Origin: Terriglobia bacterium
GTDB taxonomy: Bacteria; Acidobacteriota; Terriglobia; Terriglobales; Acidobacteriaceae
DNA: 64,000 nt
Assembly (NCBI GenBank): GCA_020073385.1
Contig: JAIQFH010000007.1
Coordinates: forward strand, 62,001 to 126,000
Reading direction: 5' to 3'
Made by a program: the position numbers and the translations under genes. Below, one piece after another: positions 17,181 through 26,146 of the stretch (position 1 is the stretch's first letter; the number at the start of each line of letters is the position of its first letter). The notes under the pieces are model-generated. The model had not been told where the DNA came from and ran no database searches. It was given only the letters and a program-made list of their open reading frames with translations.

Positions 17181-20100
17181 GTGAAACTATTCCGCGCAAC
17201 TATTCGTCTATCTCTGTTTTTCGCAGTCTTCCTTTCCGCCCTCCAAGTTTGGACGCAGGTTCCCGAGAGCCTCTACAGCGATCTGCACTGGCGCATGGTC
17301 GGTCCGCTTCGCGGGGGACGCACCCGCGCCGCCGCCGGAGTCCCCAGCCAGCCGAACGTCTTCTATATGGCGCAAGTGAATGGCGGCGTGTGGAAGACGG
17401 ACGACTACGGCCGCACCTGGAATCCCATCTTCGATCATGAATCCACGCAGTCGATCGGAGCGATCGCCGTCGCTCCCTCCGATCCCAACATCATCTATGT
17501 AGCCAGCGGCGAGGGCTTGCACCGTCCCGACCTGTCGGTGGGCAATGGCATTTACAAATCGACTGACGCGGGCAAGACATGGACCCACCTCGGCCTGCGC
17601 GATGGCCAGCAAATCCCCGCTCTCATCGTCCATCCACGTGACCCTAACAAACTCATTGCCGCGGTGCTCGGACATCCCTACGGTCCGAGTGAAGAGCGCG
17701 GAATCTACCGCTCTGCCGATGGCGGCCAGAACTGGCAGAAAGTACTTTCCAAAGACGAAAACACCGGCGGCTCCGACGTCGAGCTTGATCCCTCAAACCC
17801 CGATGTCATCTATGCCTCGATGTGGGAAGTGCGCGAGGGGCCATGGGAAGACGGGAACGAATTCAACGGGCCCGGTGGCGGTCTGTTCAAGTCCACAGAC
17901 GGCGGCACTACGTGGAATCAGCTGAAAAATGGCCTGCCGAACGATCTCTCGCAAATCTACGTTGCCATCGCGCCCAGTGACTTTCGGCGTCTCTACGCAA
18001 CGCTTGCCACAGCGTCAGGAAAACTGGCCGTCTATCGTTCCGATGACGCCGGAGACTCCTGGTCTCAGATCACCAACGATCCCCGTCCCTCCGGCCGCAT
18101 TGGCGGTGGAGACCTGCCGATCCCCCGAGTCGATCCGAAAAATCCCGATGTCGTGATTGTGGCCAGCACCGTCACGATGAAATCGACGGACGGCGGAAAG
18201 ACCTGGTTCGGCTTTCGCGGCGCGCCCGGTGGCGACGATTATCAGAACCTATGGATCAATCCCAACGATGGCAACACTATTCTCCTGGTCAGCGATCAGG
18301 GAGCCATCGTCACCGTGAACGGCGGCCAGACCTGGAGTTCCTGGTACAACCAGCCCACCGCGCAGCTCTACCACGCGATCGCTGACAATTCTTTTCCTTA
18401 TCGCGTCTGCGCCGGGCAGCAGGAGAGCGGTTCCGTCTGCATTCGGAGCCGTGGTAACGACGGCGTCATCACCTTCCGCGACTGGCATCCGGTCGGCGTG
18501 ATCGAATACGGCTACGTCGCTCCCGACCCTCTTGATCCCGATGTTGTCTATGGCGGTGGCAGAACCGAAGTCTCCAAGTTTCACTGGACAACGGGGCAGG
18601 TGCAGGACATCACCCCGATTCCCTTGCGAAGCCAGAAGTACCGCGCCAATCGCACCGAGCCGCTGATGTTCTCTCCGGTCGATCCGCACGTCCTGTATTA
18701 CGCGACCAATGTCCTGTTCAAAACGACCGACGGCGGGAATTCCTGGCAGACCATCAGCAAAGACCTGTCACGCGAAAATCCCGGCGCGCCCGCTAGCGTG
18801 GGCACGCTCATGAACAAGGGTATGGAGAAACAGCGCGGCGTGATCTACGCCCTCGCTCCGTCTTTCAAAGACCTGAATACCTTGTGGGCCGGCAGCGACG
18901 ACGGCTTGATCTGGATCACGCGCGATGGCGGCAAGAATTGGAACGACATCACGCCCAAGGAGCTGACTCCCTGGAGCAAGGTCACGCAGATTTCAGCATC
19001 GCGCTTCGACGAGCAGACTGCCTACGCTTCTGTAAGCCGTTTCCGCATCAACGACATGCACCCGTACCTCTATCGCACGCGCGATGGCGGCAAGAATTGG
19101 ACGCTTATCACCACCGGTCTCCCCGACTTTGGACCCGTCGACACGGTGCGGGAAGATCCCGTGCGAAAAGGTCTTTTGTTCGCTGGGACCGAAAATTCCG
19201 TGTGGGTTTCGTTCGACGATGGCGATCATTGGCAGCCGCTGCAATTGAATCTGCCGCACACGTCGATGCGCGATCTCTGGATTCACGACGACGATCTAAT
19301 CGTGGCCACACACGGCCGCGGCTTCTGGATCCTGGATGACATCGCTCCATTACGCGAGGCTTCGACGACACTCGCGAATTCCACCCACCTGTTCGCTCCA
19401 GCGCCCGCATACCGCGTCCAGCGCGACACGAATACCGACACTCCACTTCCGCCCGACGAGCCGATGGCCGCCAATCCTCCGGATGGCGCGGTCCTCGACT
19501 ATCACCTGCCCGCAGCCGCGAGCAACGTGACGCTTGAGATCCTCGATGCGAAAGGCCAGCTTGTGCGCAGCTTCTCGAACAGCGACAAGCCTGAAATCCC
19601 CGAAGATGAATTGAAAAAACAGCTGATACCGCTCTACTGGGTTCGCGGGCCGCGCCGCCTCTCAACCGAACCGGGCATGCACCGGTGGGTCTGGAATCTG
19701 CACTATCCCCCGCCGGCAAGCATGCGCCATGAATACCCGATCGCAGCCATCCCGCATGACACCCCACGCGGGCCGTTCGGGCCGACCGTGGTGCCCGGAA
19801 GCTACAAAGTTCAGCTGACCGTGGACGGGAAATCGTTCACTGCTCCGCTCACAGTAAAAATGGATCCGCGCGTGAAAACGCCGATTGCAGGTTTGCAGAA
19901 GAAAGAGCAGGCCGAGACGCGCCTGGCTGCGATCATCACCCAGACAACGCAGGCCGTGTTGCAAGCGAACTCAATTCGCGGGCAACTGGAGAAACTGAGC
20001 CAGCCCAACGACGCAACCAAGAATGCGGTTGCGGAGTTTCAAAAGAAACTCACTGCCTTGGTGGGTGCCCCTGCCGGATTTCTTGCTCCACCATCCCCAG

Positions 20101-20360
20101 AGGCCACCCTCAGCCGCGTCAATGGCGACGCCAGCAGCCTCTATCAACAGATCTGGTCGGTCGAGGCGGAGCCGACTTCGGCGCAAATGGAAGCACTGAA
20201 TGCGACGGAACGCGCCGCCGCCGATCTCCTGAAACGCTGGACGGACTTGAAGAACACCAGCGTTCCCGAACTGAATCGCGTGTTGCGCGAGTCGCAGGCT
20301 CCCGAGGTCCGTATTGAGGATCATCCTCCTCAAGTCGAAACCGCGGTCGATGAAGAGTAG
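17181..20360 (+). CDS. Secreted sortilin/VPS10-type beta-propeller protein (BNR repeats)
   Basis: A signal peptide (LFFAVFLSALQVWTQ) is followed by a long propeller built of BNR/Asp-box repeats. S-x-D-x-G-x-T-W is seen again and again: STDAGKTW, SADGGQNW, STDGGTTW, SDDAGDSW, STDGGKTW, TTDGGNSW, TRDGGKNW and TRDGGKNWTL. A C-terminal 250-residue region contains the Ig-like block VPGSYKVQLTVDGKSFTAPL and a helical stretch. Such proteins are annotated as glycosyl hydrolase-like or sortilin-related and are common in Acidobacteriota; catalytic activity is not established. The start is GTG 17181, supported by AGGGGGA at 17171-17177. Confidence 0.85.
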   Translation: MKLFRATIRLSLFFAVFLSALQVWTQVPESLYSDLHWRMVGPLRGGRTRAAAGVPSQPNVFYMAQVNGGVWKTDDYGRTWNPIFDHESTQSIGAIAVAPSDPNIIYVASGEGLHRPDLSVGNGIYKSTDAGKTWTHLGLRDGQQIPALIVHPRDPNKLIAAVLGHPYGPSEERGIYRSADGGQNWQKVLSKDENTGGSDVELDPSNPDVIYASMWEVREGPWEDGNEFNGPGGGLFKSTDGGTTWNQLKNGLPNDLSQIYVAIAPSDFRRLYATLATASGKLAVYRSDDAGDSWSQITNDPRPSGRIGGGDLPIPRVDPKNPDVVIVASTVTMKSTDGGKTWFGFRGAPGGDDYQNLWINPNDGNTILLVSDQGAIVTVNGGQTWSSWYNQPTAQLYHAIADNSFPYRVCAGQQESGSVCIRSRGNDGVITFRDWHPVGVIEYGYVAPDPLDPDVVYGGGRTEVSKFHWTTGQVQDITPIPLRSQKYRANRTEPLMFSPVDPHVLYYATNVLFKTTDGGNSWQTISKDLSRENPGAPASVGTLMNKGMEKQRGVIYALAPSFKDLNTLWAGSDDGLIWITRDGGKNWNDITPKELTPWSKVTQISASRFDEQTAYASVSRFRINDMHPYLYRTRDGGKNWTLITTGLPDFGPVDTVREDPVRKGLLFAGTENSVWVSFDDGDHWQPLQLNLPHTSMRDLWIHDDDLIVATHGRGFWILDDIAPLREASTTLANSTHLFAPAPAYRVQRDTNTDTPLPPDEPMAANPPDGAVLDYHLPAAASNVTLEILDAKGQLVRSFSNSDKPEIPEDELKKQLIPLYWVRGPRRLSTEPGMHRWVWNLHYPPPASMRHEYPIAAIPHDTPRGPFGPTVVPGSYKVQLTVDGKSFTAPLTVKMDPRVKTPIAGLQKKEQAETRLAAIITQTTQAVLQANSIRGQLEKLSQPNDATKNAVAEFQKKLTALVGAPAGFLAPPSPEATLSRVNGDASSLYQQIWSVEAEPTSAQMEALNATERAAADLLKRWTDLKNTSVPELNRVLRESQAPEVRIEDHPPQVETAVDEE

Positions 20361-20539
20361 GTCACAACAGACGACGCTGGCAAGTTGCTGAGAAACTCTC
20401 CCGGGACCACGGGTTATTTCCGTCAGCCGCTAGACCTGTTGGGAAGTGGTCGCTAAGACTTGGGAGGTCAATGAAGGTAAGGGCACTGTCACGCCAATTG
20501 ACCTCTGCGAATTAAGTGTCCCGCAGATATGATGGCCGC

Positions 20540-21247
20540 ATGATCCACAATACTCATTTTGCCGCGATGGCTGGTGTACTGAGTGCCGCTCTTCTGATTC
20601 CCCGCGCTTCGGTAGGCCAAACTTTTGAACTGGATTCTACGAAGGGATTGCACGCCCACGATGTGACGGTCGAGGCAGTGCCTTACCGAGGTCGCAAAGC
20701 GGTACGGGTCCTGCCTGCGGCCGGTGCGGATGCAGAGTTGGTGGCTCCGAAAAACGGCGAGGGTGGTGGACTCGTAGTGCTTGAGGGAACTTCTTTTCAT
20801 GACGGCACGATCGAGGTGGACCTTACCGGAAAGCCACGGGCCGGGGCACCCGCTGATGCGCGCGGGTTCGTTGGCGTGGCCTTCCGGGTAGCCGCTGAGC
20901 CATCAAAGTACGAGTGCTTCTATATCCGTCCCACCAACGGTCGTGCCGACGACCAAGTACGGCGGAATCACTCGACACAATACATCTCCATGCCTGAGTA
21001 CGAATGGTCGAGGCTGCGGAAGGAAGCTCCGGGACAGTACGAATCTTATGTCGATTTGATACCGGGAGAGTGGACGAACATCAAAATCGAAGTGAGCGGA
21101 TTGAAGGCGCGCTTGTTCGTCAACGATTCCACACAGCCCGTGCTGATAGTAAACGATCTCAAACATGGAGACAGCGAGGGTGCCGTGGCGTTGTGGATCG
21201 GGCTAGGAACCGAAGGGTACTTTGCCAATTTGCGCCTGTCGAAGTGA
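20540..21247 (+). CDS. Secreted concanavalin A-like lectin/glucanase-fold protein
   Basis: After a signal peptide (FAAMAGVLSAALLIPRASVGQ) the protein has the blocks FHDGTIEVDLTG, GFVGVAFRV, YECFYIRPTNGR, PGEWTNIKIEVSGLKARLFVND and GAVALWIGLGTEGYFANLRL. These fit the jelly-roll fold of the DUF1080/3-keto-disaccharide hydrolase-like and LamG-like proteins. Substrate and activity are unknown. I prefer ATG 20540 because it begins directly before the signal peptide; GTG 20516 would add eight residues. Confidence 0.7.
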   Translation: MIHNTHFAAMAGVLSAALLIPRASVGQTFELDSTKGLHAHDVTVEAVPYRGRKAVRVLPAAGADAELVAPKNGEGGGLVVLEGTSFHDGTIEVDLTGKPRAGAPADARGFVGVAFRVAAEPSKYECFYIRPTNGRADDQVRRNHSTQYISMPEYEWSRLRKEAPGQYESYVDLIPGEWTNIKIEVSGLKARLFVNDSTQPVLIVNDLKHGDSEGAVALWIGLGTEGYFANLRLSK

Positions 21248-21362
21248 GGCGCGCTTTTTAAGCTGTGGTGAAAGGTGCGGTAGCCCCCATTGACTCGCTT
21301 GCGATTGTGGGCCGTGAGGCTGAGCGAGCGATTCCACGCAGATAGACACCCGCCGAGTGGCA

Positions 21363-23891
21363 CTAGAGAGCAGCTACTCTTTCCTGCAATTCCGCCGCGA
21401 TCGCAGCAGCATTCATCTCCGCGGGAAATTGGGTTGGGGTTCCGATGCGCACCGAAATCTTCCATGGCGGTGCGAACTTCTTCCCTGCCTTTTTGTACTC
21501 AAAGAGTCCGTCAATGCGCATTGGCAAAACCGGAATCCCCAGATTCTCCGCCAACAGCCCAATTCCCGCGCGAAACGGACACAACTTTCCGTCGGTCGTA
21601 TGTCGCCCCTCGGGAAACACAAGGATGCTGTAGCCGCGGTCCACCGCCTCACCGGCATAAGCGAAACTTCGGCGGAATCCAGCCTCGCGCGGCAGCGGGA
21701 ACAAGTTCAGCAAAGACACTCCCAAACTCCACTGCACACGGTCATAGACGCGCAGGAACCAGTTGCGTTCAGCCGAAGGCGATCGCAACGCTTCCAGCGC
21801 CTCTCCGCCGGTGGCAATCGCGAGGTGATGCCGAAACCGCGCGGGCAGAGCCGTGAGAATGAATCCGGGATCGACATCGCCCAGATGATTCGATACCACG
21901 AGCAGCGGCCCCTTGATGCCGCGCAAGTGCTCTCGCCCCAGAATGCGAGGCCATCCCAGCAGCACAATCGCCGGACGCATGAGGAGATAGTGCGCGAGCA
22001 GACGGATCCAGGTCACTGGCCACCGCAACACCCATACCGGATAGTGATACGCCTCGCCCGGAGTAGCTTCCCCGCGCAGCATCCGCTCCACATCACCGAC
22101 CGTCCGCACCGAACTAAACCGTGTTTCGCTGAGGTCCACCTGATAACGATCCTCCAGCGCGCTCAGCAACTCCACACGATCCAACGAACTCAGCCCCAGA
22201 TCGGAATCAAGACTCGACTCCGGCCGCAGATTTGGCACGCTGCGACCCGCGACCCGCGAGATCAGTTCGCCCAAAGGACTGCTCTCAGTCTGACCCGCAC
22301 GGGCCGAGCCTGGCCGTTCCATCTTGGCTCGCACGAAATCGGCAATCGCCTGCCGCTTCGGCTTCTGTGTGTTCGTTCTCGGAAAATCCTCCTGCGGCCA
22401 TTCCATCCACATTCGCATGCGCTGATAGTCCGCCAGGGATTCGTTAGCCCGTCGCACCACAGATTCCAGATCGCTGGCGTCGCGCAGAATCACGACGGCG
22501 CAAGGCTCGGCATTGCCGTCTCTTTCGACTCCCACCACCACGCAGTCCTTCACTTCCGGTTGCTTGAGCAGCGCAGCCTCCAGGTCACCAGGATGTACAT
22601 TGGTTCCGCCCGGCGTAACGATGACTTCCTTCTTTCGTCCCTTGAAATACAGATTGCCCGCCTCATCCAGCGCTCCAATGTCACCCGTGCGATACCAGCC
22701 CCGCTCGTCGGACACGCCATGAGATCCTTCCGAATTCCAATATCCGGCAGCAACGCCGCCGCCCTTAACGAGAATCTCGCCATCCTCTGCCAGCCTCACC
22801 TCGCGCCCCGGCAAAACTTTCCCGATCGACCCTTTCCCCAATCGAAATGGATGATTCACGCTGATCAGTGATGTGGTTTCGGTAAGCCCGTAGCCTTGAA
22901 TCACGGCGTATCCCAACCGCCCCCAAAACTCTTCTGTATCGCTGTCGAGCGCCGCGCCCCCTGAGATAAACGCCAGGAACTTCCACCCGAACTGCCTGCG
23001 AATCGCGCGGAAGATCCACCAGCGCCGCAGAAAGTGTTTGTCCTTCGCCCCCACAAAACGCTGCCGGAACTTTTCCGACTCGCCACGGTCTTCAATGTCG
23101 CGCTCCACTTTATGTTTCAACGATTGCAACACGCGCGGCACGCTCACCAGCACCGAAACGCGCTCGCGGCGAATCGTGTTCATCACTTCCGAAGGCTTTA
23201 GTTCGTTCTGAAAGATCACGGTTCCACCCATCAAAGGCGGCAAGAACATTCCCAGAAACTGCCCAAAGACGTGGCTAAGCGGCAGCAGGTTCAGAAACCG
23301 CACCGGATGCACGAAGCGCTCATACTTCAAATACGCCCGGATCTCTTTCTCGAGTGGACTGATGTTCGCCAACACGTTGCCGTGCGTAATGACGACGCCT
23401 TTGGGATCAGCCGTCGTGCCCGAGGTGAAAACAATCTGCAGAATGTCATCGCGGCCCGGCATGTCCCGCCCACTGGACGCGGGGTCCACAGGCGAGTGCG
23501 GCAATTCTTCGAGACCAAGCATGGGCAAGAGATCGCCGACCTCCTGTCGATGCCTTTCTGAAGCCACAACAAGTTTCGCGCTGACTTGCCCGCACACTCG
23601 GCGCGCGAAATCCGCCGACGCCCCATCATCCATGGGAACAACCACCACGCCGCGGAGCGCGCACCCGAAAAACACTGCCGCCCATTCCGCGGAATTCTCG
23701 GCCCAGAGCATGACGCGATCGCCCTTCGCCACGGAGCGACGCTCAAGTTCCTGCGCGAAGCCAAATGCCCATTCCACGACCTGCCCGTACGTGACTTTTT
23801 CCGTGCGGTAGCCGCGGCGCTGGGCATAGGCACACTCGCGCGCGTGTGTCCGAAAATGCTCCAGGAAGAATTCGGCTATCGATTCCGTCAT
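21363..23891 (-). CDS. Three-domain fusion: acyl-AMP ligase, acyl carrier domain, PlsC-type acyltransferase
   Basis: Residues 1-530 are an AMP-forming ligase: FTSGTTADPKG (155-165), GYGLTETT, WYRTGDIG and the Lys-containing end. Residues about 540-605 form a carrier domain with DSDLGLSSLDRVEL, where Ser569 is the likely phosphopantetheine site. Residues 640-842 are a lysophospholipid acyltransferase with the HX4D motif SNHLGDVD (H669, D674) and FPEGR (759-763). A single chain could thus activate a fatty acid, hold it on the carrier and transfer it to an acceptor. It resembles Aas, but Aas lacks the carrier domain and has the acyltransferase first. A perfect palindrome lies about 86 bases upstream of the start. 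Confidence 0.85.
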   Translation of the reverse strand: MTESIAEFFLEHFRTHARECAYAQRRGYRTEKVTYGQVVEWAFGFAQELERRSVAKGDRVMLWAENSAEWAAVFFGCALRGVVVVPMDDGASADFARRVCGQVSAKLVVASERHRQEVGDLLPMLGLEELPHSPVDPASSGRDMPGRDDILQIVFTSGTTADPKGVVITHGNVLANISPLEKEIRAYLKYERFVHPVRFLNLLPLSHVFGQFLGMFLPPLMGGTVIFQNELKPSEVMNTIRRERVSVLVSVPRVLQSLKHKVERDIEDRGESEKFRQRFVGAKDKHFLRRWWIFRAIRRQFGWKFLAFISGGAALDSDTEEFWGRLGYAVIQGYGLTETTSLISVNHPFRLGKGSIGKVLPGREVRLAEDGEILVKGGGVAAGYWNSEGSHGVSDERGWYRTGDIGALDEAGNLYFKGRKKEVIVTPGGTNVHPGDLEAALLKQPEVKDCVVVGVERDGNAEPCAVVILRDASDLESVVRRANESLADYQRMRMWMEWPQEDFPRTNTQKPKRQAIADFVRAKMERPGSARAGQTESSPLGELISRVAGRSVPNLRPESSLDSDLGLSSLDRVELLSALEDRYQVDLSETRFSSVRTVGDVERMLRGEATPGEAYHYPVWVLRWPVTWIRLLAHYLLMRPAIVLLGWPRILGREHLRGIKGPLLVVSNHLGDVDPGFILTALPARFRHHLAIATGGEALEALRSPSAERNWFLRVYDRVQWSLGVSLLNLFPLPREAGFRRSFAYAGEAVDRGYSILVFPEGRHTTDGKLCPFRAGIGLLAENLGIPVLPMRIDGLFEYKKAGKKFAPPWKISVRIGTPTQFPAEMNAAAIAAELQERVAAL

Positions 23892-23976
23892 TATCCTGAC
23901 CGCAATCCACCCCGACGATGATGCATCACCATCAGCATCAGTCTAGTGGAATCGCGGTCATTCGATTGATGGCACG

Positions 23977-24000
23977 TTGTACAGTTTCGCGACTGTACAA
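23977..24000. promoter_or_regulatory. Perfect palindrome, possible operator
   Basis: TTGTACAGT-TTCGCG-ACTGTACAA has 9-bp perfect arms and a 6-base centre. It lies about 77 bases upstream of the acyl-ligase fusion gene, immediately beside the terminator stem. It could be a repressor site or the base of a longer hairpin. Confidence 0.45.
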
Positions 24001-24036
24001 GGAAAGGCCGCCAAGAGAAATCTCGGCGGCCTTTCC
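24001..24036. terminator. Strong stem-loop terminator downstream of the NmrA-like gene
   Basis: GGAAAGGCCGCC and GGCGGCCTTTCC are perfect 12-bp arms around a 12-base centre that also partly pairs (GAGA/TCTC). It follows the stop of the leftward NmrA-like gene at 24066. T runs are short, so it may act in either direction. Confidence 0.7.
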
Positions 24037-24065
24037 TTTCGCCCGACAAAAGGACAGCATTATCC

Positions 24066-24965
24066 TCAGGCTGCGGCTTGATGTTGATAAGCCGGCACGA
24101 AGATTTCGGCCACGAAAGTTTCGAAGCTCGTGGGCGTAGAGTTCTGCGGTGTCCGCGGTTCCAGGGCACGCATCTTCCCGGAGTTGAGTGCGGCCGTCAT
24201 CTCCAGCAGCAGCCGCGCAACTTGCTCGGACATTCCCATTTGCACCAGAACACTCCGAAACTGATCGTCCGGCACCTGGACATACCCGAGGTCAGGTCTG
24301 CCGATTGCCTTTCCGATAATCGTGGCCACATCGGTATAGGTGAGATCGCTTTGTCCCAGCAGTTCGCGCGTTTGTTTACCGCGAGTCGCCGGGTGCAACA
24401 GGTTGTCGGCCGCCACGTTTCCGATGTCCCGTCTCGCAATCATCGGCACCTTCAGATCCGGACGCAGCGGTCCGGCCACCGACCCCATCTGTCGGATCGC
24501 GTTCACCTGGGGAAGCGTGTTTTCCATGAAGTATCCGGCGCGCAGATTGAGCACGTTGACGCCATTGATCTGATTGAGTTTCTGTTCGAGATTATGAAGC
24601 CCGACCACGGGCCCGGTTCCACTGGCTTGTTCCGCTCCGATGCTGCTAAGAGCGACGACATTTTTTGTCCCCGCATTCTGTACCGCGCTGGCGATTGCGT
24701 CGCTCACCCGGTTCGAATAGCTCAACGGGTTTGTGTTGGTGATGTCGGGTGGAATCATGACGTAGGCCGAGTCTGCCTGCTGGAAGGCTTTGGCGAGAGA
24801 GTTTGCGTCGGTCACATCGGCGATGAACGCCTCCGCACCTTTCGCCGTGAGAGGTTGTAAATGAGCTGCGTTTCGACCGACGACCCGAACTTTCTGCCCG
24901 CGGGCAAGAAGGTTGTTGGCCACTACATGTCCGGTGTTTCCGCTTGCTCCCAGTACGACGTACAT
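24066..24965 (-). CDS. NmrA-like NAD(P)-binding protein / NAD(P)H:quinone oxidoreductase type
   Basis: The N-terminal Rossmann motif is VLGASGNTGHVVANNLLARG, followed by VRVVGRNAAHL and GAEAFIADVTD. Further NmrA-type blocks are AYVMIPPDI, NVVALSSIGAEQASGTGPV and LRAGYFMENTL, and the C-terminal part has the substrate-side sequence GRPDLGYVQVPDDQF. Members are atypical short-chain dehydrogenases that sense or reduce small molecules with NAD(P)H. I chose the start at ATG 24965, where GGAGG sits about 7 bases upstream; the frame runs open further upstream to 25097 but that part is not conserved-looking. Divergent from the CPBP protease gene. Confidence 0.85.
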   Translation of the reverse strand: MYVVLGASGNTGHVVANNLLARGQKVRVVGRNAAHLQPLTAKGAEAFIADVTDANSLAKAFQQADSAYVMIPPDITNTNPLSYSNRVSDAIASAVQNAGTKNVVALSSIGAEQASGTGPVVGLHNLEQKLNQINGVNVLNLRAGYFMENTLPQVNAIRQMGSVAGPLRPDLKVPMIARRDIGNVAADNLLHPATRGKQTRELLGQSDLTYTDVATIIGKAIGRPDLGYVQVPDDQFRSVLVQMGMSEQVARLLLEMTAALNSGKMRALEPRTPQNSTPTSFETFVAEIFVPAYQHQAAA

Positions 24966-25120
24966 AAAGTTACCTCCATGCCCGGCTTGGATGCCGGTGG
25001 CGCCGGTTTGGACTCGACAGCGGGCCACCTCTTTGGACCGCTTCAGTTTGCTTCGCTGTATCCTCGTAACATTGTGGACTCGGCTTTTTGTTAACATTCG
25101 CTCGCCGGAGGACGTTCACC

Positions 25121-25960
25121 ATGCCGTCTCTTGGCCAGAAGATGACTGCCGTTCTAGTGTCCACCGTTCTCGCTTTCCTGATTCTGATGGCCGGACAAAT
25201 TCCCTGGAGTGTGCTGCTCGCTCTCAATTTCCGGGACCGGACATCAGCTGTCCCGTGGTCAGTTGCGGCGATGGCGGTGGTGCTATGGCTCATGTGGCGG
25301 TATCTCGGTGGCAAGGGATGGCCGCGCAGCACATCCGAAAAGCGCCGTCGCCTGCTGCGCGCCAATCCTGTTGCCCCGAAGACGTTCGCTCTCGCATTTC
25401 TCTGCGGCGGGCTGGCGATCATTGCCTTGGCGGGATATTGGATTGTCTTCTTCCAGCTCGTAAAGACACCCGCGAACGTTTTGGCTGAGGCATCCAAATA
25501 TCCTCTGCTGACCGTGATACTCGTGACTGCGATATCGTCGCTGGTTTCACCCATCAGCGAGGAGATCGCGTTTCGAGGATATTGCCAACAAATTTTGGAG
25601 AGCCGGTTCTCCGCAGGCGCGGCAGTGACTCTGTCGTCGCTGCTGTTTATGCTGGCGCACGCGAATCACGGGCTGTACTGGCCCAAACTTACAGTTTACT
25701 TTCTTGCCGGAGTGGTCTTCGGCACCATCGCACTGCTGACGAACTCCATCCTGACTACGTTGCCGGTGCACATCGTCGCAGATGTCACGTTTTTTGTCCT
25801 GATCTGGCCTCGCGACGCAGCGCGCGTGCTGGTGACCCAAGGCGGCGCCGACAAGTGGTTTTGGGTGCACGTATTGCAGGCGATTGTTTTCACGGTGCTA
25901 GTGCTGCTGGGATTCTGGCGCCTGAAAAAACTGGAAGCGCGCATACTAGTCCGTGCCTGA
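25121..25960 (+). CDS. CPBP-family intramembrane metalloprotease
   Basis: The 279-residue protein has six to seven hydrophobic segments and the family motifs EEIAFRGYCQQ (glutamates of motif 1), FMLAHANHG (motif 2 with His) and HIVADVTFF. The CPBP/Abi family includes CAAX-type prenyl endopeptidases and bacteriocin-immunity proteins; the substrate here is unknown. The start ATG 25121 has a GGAGG ribosome-binding site at 25107-25112 and gives an N-terminus beginning in the first membrane helix region. It is divergent from the NmrA-like gene with a gap of about 155 bases. Confidence 0.87.
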   Translation: MPSLGQKMTAVLVSTVLAFLILMAGQIPWSVLLALNFRDRTSAVPWSVAAMAVVLWLMWRYLGGKGWPRSTSEKRRRLLRANPVAPKTFALAFLCGGLAIIALAGYWIVFFQLVKTPANVLAEASKYPLLTVILVTAISSLVSPISEEIAFRGYCQQILESRFSAGAAVTLSSLLFMLAHANHGLYWPKLTVYFLAGVVFGTIALLTNSILTTLPVHIVADVTFFVLIWPRDAARVLVTQGGADKWFWVHVLQAIVFTVLVLLGFWRLKKLEARILVRA

Positions 25961-26146
25961 CGGAATGTTGCAGGCAACGCGCTTCAGGTTTTCTGAAGAA
26001 GCGATGCCGCAAGGAATCGCGGCCGAGCGTCAGGGCTTAGGGGCTTCGTCGCGCTTGCGCTCGGAAGTGCGCTGTTCGAGGATCACGCAAGCTCCTGCGC
26101 CAAACATTCTTTCGCCGCTTCGCGGGTTCTGAAACGGCAATACCAA

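Noticed and set aside
25961-26146. Small xseB gene after xseA
   Set aside because: No frame in either strand has the XseB pattern or a suitable length.
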